In this document: piece by piece, positions 19,778 through 28,526 of the stretch
Numbering within the stretch: position 1 is the stretch's first letter
Layout: every line of letters begins with the position of its first letter
Assembly (NCBI RefSeq): GCF_001423425.1
Contig: NZ_LMNX01000001.1
Span: 82,970-146,969, forward strand
Reading direction: 5' to 3'
Source: Rhizobium sp. Leaf306
GTDB lineage: Bacteria > Pseudomonadota > Alphaproteobacteria > Rhizobiales > Rhizobiaceae
Length of the DNA: 64,000 nt
Position numbers and translations under genes: made by a program
The notes under the pieces: model-generated
What the model saw: only the letters and a program-made list of their open reading frames with translations
Told to the model about the DNA's origin: nothing
Databases searched by the model: none

Positions 19778-22700
19778 TGCGTTGCGGCTTTCTGCTGCGT
19801 CGAATGGCTCTTGACCAGCCGGTCGATCACTTCGTTCTGGACGGTGTCGTCCTCGCCGTTGCGCTTGGCGACACGCTCTCTCAGACGGCTTACCACGTCG
19901 CTGACGGACGTGTCTTCCCCTACTCCGCTCAGCGGAATATCAAAGCCCGTCTTCTGCTGGAAGCTCATACCGAGCTCCATCGCCATCAGACTGTCGAGAC
20001 CGATATCCTTCAAGACCTTTTCCGGCGTGATACTGTCTTCCGTGACACGCAGGATCGTGGCGATTTCAGACGCGACGAGGTTGTGAAGAAGCTGCTGCGC
20101 TTCATCCGCCGATTTGCCACGGATCAGATCCTCAAGATCAATCCGGTCGCCATCGGAGGCCGATTGCTGATTGCCGGCCGAACGGATCGCCGTCTCGAAG
20201 ATCGAGGCGTTAGAAATCGGCAGCATCCGCACTGCCTGCCAGTCGACTTCGGCAATCATCACGGCTGCCGCATCAATGGTGCCGGTGTCTGACGCCATGT
20301 AGCGTTCGACCTGCTCCAGCGCATCGCGCGCCTTCATCGCCGTCTTGCCAATTCGCTTGGACAGGATTTCGTTGACCTCGGCATTGCGTGCAAGGAAACC
20401 GGTATCGGCAATGGCGCCAAAGCCGACTGCGAGACCCGGCTTGCCGGCCGCGCGACGTGCACGGGCAAGACCTTCGAGATAGCCGTTGGCAATGACGTAG
20501 TTGGCTTGGCCCGGGTTGCCGAGCATGGTCGTGGCCGAGGAGAAGACGAGGAAGAGATCGAGATCGTCGCCCGCCGTCAGCTTGTCGAGGAGAGCCGCAC
20601 CGCGAACCTTGACCTCGACAACCGGTCGGTTGCGCTCGGGCGTCAGGTTGGACAGAAGCGCGTCGTCGAGCACCATGGCCGCGTGAACGATGCCCTTGAT
20701 CGGAGCCTGCTTGCGCAGGCTGTCGAGGAGTCCGGAAAGAGCCGGCTCGCTGGTGATATCGCAGGCATGGACAGATGCTTTGACGCCCTTCGCCTTCCAT
20801 TTGGCGATCGCCGCCTCAGTTTCAGCGTCGGCGATACCCTTGCGCGAGCAGAGAGCAATCTGCTTGGCACCGCGTGCGGCAAGCCAGTCCGCTGTAACGA
20901 GGCCGAAGCCGCCAATGCCGCCAGCAACCAAATAGATGCCATCCGCACCGAAGGCGACCGGCTTTTCGTTTGCGATCACCACCTTGTCCTTGCCGGCGAC
21001 CGGCGGACGGATGACGATCTTGCCGATCTGGCCGGCATTCTGCATGAGACGGAAGGCACTGCCGATCTCTTCATAGCCGAAGGCGCGATAGGGCAGCGGA
21101 GACAGGTCGCCCCGCTCGAACAGGACGCCGATCTCGGTAAAGATCTTCTTGGTGATTGCCGGCAGCTTCACCAGCAACTGGTCGGCGTCGATGCCGAAGT
21201 AGCTGATGTTGCGACGGAACGGACGAAGGCCGATCTTGCGGTCGGAATAGTAGTCGCGCTTGCCGAGTTCGAGGAAGCGACCGAATGGCTTCACCAGTTC
21301 CAGGCTGCGTTCCATCGCTTCCGAGAACAGCGAGTTGAGGACAAGGTCGACGCCTTCGCCACCGGTGACGCCGCGCACGCGGGCCACGAAATCCAGCGAG
21401 CGGCTGTCGAACACATGGTCTGCACCAAGCGCTTCCAGGAAGCGGCGTTTTTCCACCGTACCGGCCGTCGCGATGACAACCGCACCCTTCAGCTTGGCGA
21501 TCTGCAATGCGGCAAGGCCGACACCACCGGCCGCGCCATGGATGAGGATGGTTTCACCGGGTTCGATATGGCCGAGCTGGACCATCGCGTAATAGGCGGT
21601 GAGGAATGCCACCGGAACGGTTGCTGCGGCCTCATAGTCGAGGCGGGCCGGGAACTTCGTCACGCCGTCGCGGCGAACCTTGACGTGCGTGGAGAACGCG
21701 GCCGGGCCGATGCCCATGACACGGTCTCCGGCAACGAGATCCGTCACCGACGCACCGACCGAGATGACGCGGCCGGACATTTCCATGCCGATGGTTGCGC
21801 CGGCAAAGCCGTCTTCGAGCGCTTCTTCCGGAAGCAGGCCCATGGCCCACATGACGTCACGGAAGTTGAGGCCGGCCGCTTCCACGGCGAGAACGATCTC
21901 GTCGGCATCCGGCACCGGCTCGGAGGCGCTCTCCCAGATGATGCTGTCGACGCGTCCATTCACCGTCTGACGGATCGTGGCCGCGGTGAAGTCGGCGCTT
22001 TCTGTATCCTTCGGCCCGAACGGACCGCTCGATGCGCGGATTTCCGACAGCGAACCATGGCGCAGGATCCACTCACGGTTGGTACTGGCGGATGCAAGGA
22101 TCTCGCCGACATGAAGGCCGAGTTCCGCACTGTCCGTCTCGAGATCGAGAAGGTGCGTGGCGACCGCATCGTATTCGTTCTGAAGAACGCGGGCGAAGGT
22201 CCAGAGACCGGCGTTGACGTCATCAGTCGCCTCACCGGCAAGCGGCGAGCCGCCGGGTGCGACGATCACGAGACGGGACTGGTCGCCCGACGCGAGGCTG
22301 GCGCTATGCCGGGTGAACGCTTCAACGATACGCTTCAGGTTTTCGAGACGTGCCAGAGCGACATCGGAGGCTTCGCGATCGCTCAGACGTTCGGCTAAGA
22401 AGATGGCTTGCACGGGTTTGCCATCGAATCCGGCAAGCGACTGCGAAATCGCAGTCTCGTCCGCATCCGCGCTGAGCAGGACGACGGTGTCGCCGTCACC
22501 AAACGCTGCAGCACGGGCAACATCTTCAGCGAAGACGAGCGCCGACGGGATCGACGGCAGCGCCTGCAGCTGGTCGGCCGCGGCCGAGGAGGCGCCTGCA
22601 ACGATCAGCAGCCCTTCGGCCACATCTTTCTCTTCGACAAGCGGGGCGGCAAAGCCGAGACCTGTCAGAAGGTCGGTTACCTGTTCGGTTGTCGCGAGAC

Positions 22701-25700
22701 GCCCGACCGGAAATTCCGGCGACTGACTTGCGGCAAACCAGTCATCCGATAGGCCGAAGGCAAAGTCGTTGAACGCTGACGGTGCACGGTCGACGAACAG
22801 GAATGCAGCGCCTCTCGCGGCGGCGCCTCGTACAGCGGAACGAAGGCTATCGTCGGTGACCAGAACCGCCTGGCTTTCAAGTCCGGCGGCAATGATCACA
22901 TCGATGCCGCGGAGATCGGCCAGCGCCTTCGGCTCGATCACCGAGACATGTGCATGCTGTTCGAAGGCAAGTTCGAGTGTACGGCGAACGCTTTCGCGCG
23001 GCTCGACGATCGCGAGCGTCGCCGAGTGATCGACGGCAAGCGACGCAAGCTTGCTGCTGACGGATACGGATGTGGAGCCGAGCTCGACAATGACCCGGGT
23101 CCGGCCGCCATTGGCCCGACAGGCTTGCTCGACAAGATGCAGCGCCAGATCGGAGCGCTTGCGCCCAAGTGGCGAGTGAACAAGCACGTGTTCGAGCGTT
23201 GCTTCGCTGGTGTGGCGCGCTTCGGAGACGTCTTCGCCGCTATGGAGGCCGCCAAGCGACAGGTGTTCCAGAGCATCGCGATAGGCATTGTGCAGCAGCA
23301 CGGCCTCGGCGATACGCCCGGAATCCTCACGGTAGATTTCTTGCAGAAGTTCAGAGACGGCCGGCATGGTGAATTCGGACGGCACGCGCCAGCCGGATTC
23401 CTCGGACGACGCGATCCCGGCATCTTCCAGAATAAACAGACAGCTTGCCAGGAAAGCCCGGAAATTGGGTTCTCCCGGGAACTCGGTAACGGACACGAAC
23501 CCGACCTGTGATGCGAGCGACAGCGCAATCTCGTGGCAGGCACGGTAAATCATTGCATCCAGCATCAACGACGCAGTGTCCTTGGCTTCTGCATCCGTCG
23601 TCGCGGCCAGTAGACCGCCGGCAAACCCGATCCGAGCGAAATTGCCTGACATCGTCGACGGCACGGCTTCGTAATGGAACGCAACCGAAGCCAGCGTGTG
23701 ATGACGACGCAACGAGGTGCGGCGGAACCGGCAGTCGTCAAAAGAGGCGACGATTTCGCCATCTTCCCCGAACATGCGGAAGTTGACTTTGATCGAGAAG
23801 CCGCTGAACCGTTCGATCTCAATGACTGCACGGGTAATAGGCTTGGCCCGCGCCCCCACCCGAACCGAACCAAATCGTACGGGGATATAGGGAGAGCCGG
23901 CATCCCTGCCCGATAACTGGTCGAACATGGCAACGAGGCCATGGAACACCGCGTCCACCGAGAACGGGTTGAGGTTGTAGGTCAGATAGGGGTGGGCCGG
24001 AGCCTCGGCCGCTTTCAGATCGACCTCGACGGTGTTGCGACCAAAGACGCGCGCTTCGCGCAGCAGCTGGAAGTGCGGGCCGTATTGAAGGCCGAACTTT
24101 TCGGCAGTCCCGTAGACCTCCAGCGAGGAGAGCTTCGCGCTTTCGCCTTCGTTGGCGCGCCAGATCTGACGGTCAGATGCATGCTCTACTGGCTTGCGGC
24201 AGCGGGCCACCGCATGCACGGTCCAGTCGTCGCTGCTCAGTCGTTCGCGCGAGCGGATTTCGATATCGCCTGTCTCGGGCGACAGGATCGTCGATAGCTC
24301 GAGCAGCCGGTCGGTACGAAGTTCGAGCGGACGCACGATCTCCATATTCGTCAGTTCGACGTCGTCGGATCCGAAATGCACCTGGGCGGCTGTGACGGCG
24401 ATCTCGACAAATCCGCTCCCCGGAAGGATCGCGCGCGAATCGACGACGTGCTCGGCCAGATCCGGAAAAAGCTGCGCGTCGACATGGTTCTTCCAGTGGG
24501 CGCTGTTGGGATCGGTACGCCATCCGAGCAGCGAGTAGCTGCCGCGGTGTTCGCGGCCGAAGATATCGACCTCATCGGTCGTGTTCGCCATCTTCAAGAC
24601 GGACGGCTCGAGCGGCAGGACCGGGAGGCCTGCAAACGCATCGCGCTTGCTGCTACGGCGCGACACGCTCGGCGAGACGCCGTGGGCGATGGCGCGGGCA
24701 AACGACTGCGCGACCGGGTCACGTCCCTCGATCGGGGTCTCTCGCTGCAGGGTGCCGATCACGACAGCCGAATGCGACGCATGCTTGGCGATTTCACTGA
24801 CATAGTTCGACAGAATCGAACGTGGCGAAATCTCGATGAAGAGGTTGCAGCCGAGGTCCAGTGCTGTTTCGGCCGCGGACTTGAAGAGAACCGGATCGCG
24901 GACATTCCGCCACCAGTAATCGGCATCCAGGCCGCGGCAGTCGTAGATGCCGCCGGTGACCGTCGAAACATAGGTGCAAGCGCCACTCTTCGGCTCGATC
25001 GTCGGCAGGTCCGCGAGAAAAAGATCGCGCGCGCTGTCGATGATCGGGTGATGGAACGGGTAGTTGATGTCGAGAACATGGACGACGGTCTGCGCCTTGC
25101 GTGCCGCATCGCGAAACGCCTGGATCTCGTCAGTCGGACCGGAAATCGTGACCGAGTTCGGTGCGTTGATGGCGGCGACGCCGATCTCGTTCAGACCATG
25201 GGTCTTTGCGAAGGCAAGCGCCGTCTCCTCGTTCATCACAGCGGCAGCCATCTTGCCCTTGCCGGCAAACAGATCCTGCGACTTGGAGCGCTTGGCAACG
25301 ATCGCCACGGCTTCCGCAGCCGTTAGGGCCTTGGCGGCATAGGCAGCTGCAATTTCGCCCACAGAGTGGCCGAAGACGACATCCGGGCGAACCCCGAGAT
25401 TAGCGAGGCAATCCGAGATGGAAGCCTGGATCGCAAACAGCATCGGCTGGGCGATCTTCGTATCGGCAAGCCTAGTGCCGATATCGTCGGCAAACAGCAG
25501 ATCCGAGAGCTTTTCGCCCAGGTGATACTCGAACAGCGCGCTGAAGGATTGGAAGCACTGGCGGAAATGGCGGCTTTCACGATAGGCTTCAACGCCCATT
25601 CCGGCCCACTGCGCACCATTGCCGGAAAACACGAAAGCTGTCTTGCCGGCATGGGACGGCGCTTCTCCGCGCTCCCCCTGCGAAGCCGTTCCGGCCAAAT

Positions 25701-27210
25701 GCGTTTCGATCGCCCTGAGAACCCTGCCCTCGTCCTTGGCTTCGACGGCGAAGCGATAGCGCATCGGGTCGCGATTGGCGCTGGAGGCGGCGATCATCCG
25801 ACGTGCCTTGACAGCATCGGAGCGTTCGAGGGCCGACTGGTAGTTTTCCAGAAGCGACTTCAGGGCGGTGGCGCTATGGGCGCTGGCAAAGAAGAACTGG
25901 CTGTCGGCCTTGGTGGGCAGCGCCGGCGCGTCGACCGGATCGGGATCGCCGATCACGACGTGGGCGTTGGTGCCGCCGAAGCCGAACGAGTTGATGCCGG
26001 CGAGCCGAGCGCCCTTGGCAGGCATCAGCTTCATCGCGGACATGTTGACCCGCACGTTGAGCGAGGCGAAGTCGATATCCTCGTTGGCTTTTTCGATATG
26101 CAGCGTCGCGGGCAGGAAATCGTTTTCCAGCGCAATCATCGCCTTGATGAGACCGAAAAGACCCGACACCGGCTCGGTATGGCCGATATTCGACTTGATC
26201 GAACCGATCGGCAGCGGAGCCGGACGGTTCTGGCCGATGACAGTGCCAATGGCCCAGACTTCCGCCGGGTCGCCCACACGCGTTCCCGTGCCGTGGCCTT
26301 CGATAAAGGCGACGCGGTTCACGTCGATGCCGTTGCCCTGATAGATCGAGCGCAGAAGATCGGCCTGCGCTTCGCGAGACGGCAGACTGATGCCGTTGGT
26401 GCGGCCCGAAGAATTCACGCCTGTTGCGTGGATCTTGGCGTAGCTGCGGTCATTTTCCCGCTTCGCGCGATCGCTGCGACGAAGGACGATCGCTACCCCG
26501 CCTTCGGCGCGGACATAACCATGGCCGTTGGTGTCATAAGCACGGCAAAGCCCTTCGGGCGACAGCATGCGCGCCTGCGCGAAGCCGACGAAGGAGAGCG
26601 GGTTGACCAGGATATTGACGCCGCCGACGATCGCGGTGTCGATATCACCGCGCTCGAGCGAGCGCACCGCCTGATCCAGCGCCACCAGCGACGACGAGCA
26701 GGCGGTGTCGATGGTCATGCTCGGCCCATTGAGGCCGAAAACGTGCGAAATGCGGTTCGAGACGATAGAGAGAGTATTGCCCGTCATGAAATACGGGCTG
26801 CCAGATGCGGGATCCTCGGACGAAAGCGTACTGTTTTCGAGACTAGACGCGCCGATATAAACGCCGACCTTTTCCTTGGCGAGCGTGCTTGCCGGAAGAT
26901 TGGCGTCTTCCAGCGCCTGCCAGACCAGTGTCAGAAGCACGCGCTGCTGCGGGTCCATCTGCATGGCCTCGCGCTGCGAAATGCCGAAAACGGCAGGATC
27001 GAAGTCATACAGCCTGTCGATAACGCCTGCGGCAAACGTATAGGTCTTTCCAGCGACACCCTGTGCCGGATGCCAGAAACGTGCCAAGTCCCATCGATCT
27101 CCAGGGATCTCCGAAACGGTGCAACGGCCGCCGCTCAGGATCGTCTTGAGTTCCTTGACGGAGCTTGCACCCGGCGCCACACAGGCTCTACCAATAATTT
27201 CGATCGTCAT
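19774..27210 (-). CDS. rkpA: RkpA-like type I polyketide/fatty acid synthase
   Basis: A 2478-residue iterative-type multidomain synthase. In order it holds a ketosynthase (TIDTACSSS with the active cysteine near residue 171, then EGHGTGTR and SNIGHTEPV), an acyltransferase (GHSVGEIAAAYAA), a dehydratase (HVVDSRAILPGSG and DAVFHG), a long methyltransferase-like region without a clear SAM motif, an enoylreductase (HGAAGGVGLAAL), a ketoreductase (VAGGIGGFG, SSATTMLGNPGQANYV) and one acyl carrier domain (GLDSLMAMEL, Ser near 2407). There is no thioesterase, so release probably occurs through RkpG. It should build a fully reduced acyl chain. The start MTIEIIGRA was preferred over an upstream ATG without family character. 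Confidence 0.92.
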   Translation of the reverse strand: MTIEIIGRACVAPGASSVKELKTILSGGRCTVSEIPGDRWDLARFWHPAQGVAGKTYTFAAGVIDRLYDFDPAVFGISQREAMQMDPQQRVLLTLVWQALEDANLPASTLAKEKVGVYIGASSLENSTLSSEDPASGSPYFMTGNTLSIVSNRISHVFGLNGPSMTIDTACSSSLVALDQAVRSLERGDIDTAIVGGVNILVNPLSFVGFAQARMLSPEGLCRAYDTNGHGYVRAEGGVAIVLRRSDRAKRENDRSYAKIHATGVNSSGRTNGISLPSREAQADLLRSIYQGNGIDVNRVAFIEGHGTGTRVGDPAEVWAIGTVIGQNRPAPLPIGSIKSNIGHTEPVSGLFGLIKAMIALENDFLPATLHIEKANEDIDFASLNVRVNMSAMKLMPAKGARLAGINSFGFGGTNAHVVIGDPDPVDAPALPTKADSQFFFASAHSATALKSLLENYQSALERSDAVKARRMIAASSANRDPMRYRFAVEAKDEGRVLRAIETHLAGTASQGERGEAPSHAGKTAFVFSGNGAQWAGMGVEAYRESRHFRQCFQSFSALFEYHLGEKLSDLLFADDIGTRLADTKIAQPMLFAIQASISDCLANLGVRPDVVFGHSVGEIAAAYAAKALTAAEAVAIVAKRSKSQDLFAGKGKMAAAVMNEETALAFAKTHGLNEIGVAAINAPNSVTISGPTDEIQAFRDAARKAQTVVHVLDINYPFHHPIIDSARDLFLADLPTIEPKSGACTYVSTVTGGIYDCRGLDADYWWRNVRDPVLFKSAAETALDLGCNLFIEISPRSILSNYVSEIAKHASHSAVVIGTLQRETPIEGRDPVAQSFARAIAHGVSPSVSRRSSKRDAFAGLPVLPLEPSVLKMANTTDEVDIFGREHRGSYSLLGWRTDPNSAHWKNHVDAQLFPDLAEHVVDSRAILPGSGFVEIAVTAAQVHFGSDDVELTNMEIVRPLELRTDRLLELSTILSPETGDIEIRSRERLSSDDWTVHAVARCRKPVEHASDRQIWRANEGESAKLSSLEVYGTAEKFGLQYGPHFQLLREARVFGRNTVEVDLKAAEAPAHPYLTYNLNPFSVDAVFHGLVAMFDQLSGRDAGSPYIPVRFGSVRVGARAKPITRAVIEIERFSGFSIKVNFRMFGEDGEIVASFDDCRFRRTSLRRHHTLASVAFHYEAVPSTMSGNFARIGFAGGLLAATTDAEAKDTASLMLDAMIYRACHEIALSLASQVGFVSVTEFPGEPNFRAFLASCLFILEDAGIASSEESGWRVPSEFTMPAVSELLQEIYREDSGRIAEAVLLHNAYRDALEHLSLGGLHSGEDVSEARHTSEATLEHVLVHSPLGRKRSDLALHLVEQACRANGGRTRVIVELGSTSVSVSSKLASLAVDHSATLAIVEPRESVRRTLELAFEQHAHVSVIEPKALADLRGIDVIIAAGLESQAVLVTDDSLRSAVRGAAARGAAFLFVDRAPSAFNDFAFGLSDDWFAASQSPEFPVGRLATTEQVTDLLTGLGFAAPLVEEKDVAEGLLIVAGASSAAADQLQALPSIPSALVFAEDVARAAAFGDGDTVVLLSADADETAISQSLAGFDGKPVQAIFLAERLSDREASDVALARLENLKRIVEAFTRHSASLASGDQSRLVIVAPGGSPLAGEATDDVNAGLWTFARVLQNEYDAVATHLLDLETDSAELGLHVGEILASASTNREWILRHGSLSEIRASSGPFGPKDTESADFTAATIRQTVNGRVDSIIWESASEPVPDADEIVLAVEAAGLNFRDVMWAMGLLPEEALEDGFAGATIGMEMSGRVISVGASVTDLVAGDRVMGIGPAAFSTHVKVRRDGVTKFPARLDYEAAATVPVAFLTAYYAMVQLGHIEPGETILIHGAAGGVGLAALQIAKLKGAVVIATAGTVEKRRFLEALGADHVFDSRSLDFVARVRGVTGGEGVDLVLNSLFSEAMERSLELVKPFGRFLELGKRDYYSDRKIGLRPFRRNISYFGIDADQLLVKLPAITKKIFTEIGVLFERGDLSPLPYRAFGYEEIGSAFRLMQNAGQIGKIVIRPPVAGKDKVVIANEKPVAFGADGIYLVAGGIGGFGLVTADWLAARGAKQIALCSRKGIADAETEAAIAKWKAKGVKASVHACDITSEPALSGLLDSLRKQAPIKGIVHAAMVLDDALLSNLTPERNRPVVEVKVRGAALLDKLTAGDDLDLFLVFSSATTMLGNPGQANYVIANGYLEGLARARRAAGKPGLAVGFGAIADTGFLARNAEVNEILSKRIGKTAMKARDALEQVERYMASDTGTIDAAAVMIAEVDWQAVRMLPISNASIFETAIRSAGNQQSASDGDRIDLEDLIRGKSADEAQQLLHNLVASEIATILRVTEDSITPEKVLKDIGLDSLMAMELGMSFQQKTGFDIPLSGVGEDTSVSDVVSRLRERVAKRNGEDDTVQNEVIDRLVKSHSTQQKAATQ

Positions 27211-27651
27211 TGTCACTCTGTTTTCACAGCTAAAATGGCGGATGCGGAATGCCCGCATCGGACAACTTTAACAACATACTTATTAGCGGATGTCACGAGA
27301 AAAGCTAATACACATATGGCCCAAGGCGGGTTCAGGGGTTCGCAAAAAGCACAAAGTTATTGCATAAACAAGCCATTACATAACCTGCCTCCTGTTTATA
27401 CTAGCATGGGTTGGATCGCCAGATACCTTACAGCAACAATCAACCATACAGTGAACAGAAAGCGGCACCACGCCTGCAAATGGAGTTGAGAAGGCGAGAC
27501 AGCTTACAGCTCCGACCAGCGTAAACTCGTCCGCCAGGCGCTGATGACCGCCGGTCGAATCGAAAATATGGCGAAGCTCTAGATTTGAAGCCTGTTAGTA
27601 ATGTGGTAAGCGCAGGCATCATCGCAGGCATTCCTCGATCGGAACAAGACT
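27211..27651. other. Divergent control region between rkpA and an unknown gene
   Basis: These 441 bases are clearly richer in A and T than the flanking genes, as expected for a double promoter region. No open frame has family character. I could not pick out a convincing -35/-10 pair or operator by eye. Confidence 0.55.
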
Positions 27652-28500
27652 ATGCCGCAAGAGGAGAGGCCCGCAATTTCGACCCCTGCCGAACAGCGTC
27701 GCCGACGCGGCGGCCGGTTGTTCGTTCTTGCGGTATTCCTTCTCGTTGTCTTCAGCGGGCTTGCGGCGACCGTCCTTTTCGTCAACGAAGGGCGCAACTA
27801 TAAGCGTCTGGTGCGCCAGTTCGGCCTGCAAACCTATCTGCTTCCTCCTCCTCCCGCACCGGCTGTTCGCATCGGGCGCCAGCGACGGCTTGCGGCGAGT
27901 AGCAAGCAGCTGCCCAGACTGGTCCGGCCGCTGGCGCACGACACGTCGCGTCTCATCCCACCCGTTACGACATCAACCGAGGAACGCTGCCAGGCACTGG
28001 CGGGCATAGGCGGCGAACCGCCGAACTTCTTGGCGGGCGCCAATGTATGGGAGTGCACGTTCTTCCTGCCGCTGGGCCCGGGTGAAGATCCGGCGTCTCT
28101 GTTCATCCAGGCGAAAGGGGTTGGAGAGGATGACCTGCGCACCTTCCGGATCAAGCTCAGTTTCACGGATGAGCGCCACGACGGTGCGCTGTTGCAGACT
28201 GCACTGACCACGCTCGACGGTTACGGCCTGTCGCTGACACCGCAGAGCCGGTCATATCTCGAGGCAAGGCTTTCCGCCCGCACGGCGTTTAAATCCGATC
28301 TCGAAAACTACCGCGCCACCTTTGTCCCCGAAATGATGGACCAGAGACGGTTCAACCTGCTCCTCGTTGCCCATCCCGTTACCACGGCATGCCCGGTACC
28401 GACGCCGGAACCTGGCAGGGCGTCACAGCGAGCGATCGTCAGCACGCGGATCGGCTGCCTGACGCTCCCAGTGGGGCAAGTTTTTTCGCCGCAAGGCTAG
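27652..28500 (+). CDS. Unknown membrane-anchored periplasmic protein
   Basis: A 282-residue protein with a basic N-terminus (residues 1-22) and one membrane helix (about 23-45, LFVLAVFLLVVFSGLAATVL). The remaining 235 residues should face the periplasm. Cysteines lie at ERCQALAG, VWECTFF, TACPVP and RIGCLTL, spaced as two possible disulfides. I do not recognise a characterised family. It diverges from rkpA across a 441-base region, so a shared regulatory zone and a link to envelope polysaccharide or lipid are possible but unproven. Confidence 0.8.
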   Translation: MPQEERPAISTPAEQRRRRGGRLFVLAVFLLVVFSGLAATVLFVNEGRNYKRLVRQFGLQTYLLPPPPAPAVRIGRQRRLAASSKQLPRLVRPLAHDTSRLIPPVTTSTEERCQALAGIGGEPPNFLAGANVWECTFFLPLGPGEDPASLFIQAKGVGEDDLRTFRIKLSFTDERHDGALLQTALTTLDGYGLSLTPQSRSYLEARLSARTAFKSDLENYRATFVPEMMDQRRFNLLLVAHPVTTACPVPTPEPGRASQRAIVSTRIGCLTLPVGQVFSPQG

Positions 28501-28526
28501 CCACGCTACGCAACCGTCAGATTGCG

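Noticed and set aside
20506..22398. Plus-strand open frame of 630 codons opposite rkpA
   Set aside because: Antisense shadow of the ER/KR coding region; composition and lack of motifs argue against a gene.
25366..27489. Plus-strand open frame of about 700 codons opposite rkpA
   Set aside because: Antisense shadow of the ketosynthase and acyltransferase coding sequence, with no ribosome site or recognisable motif.
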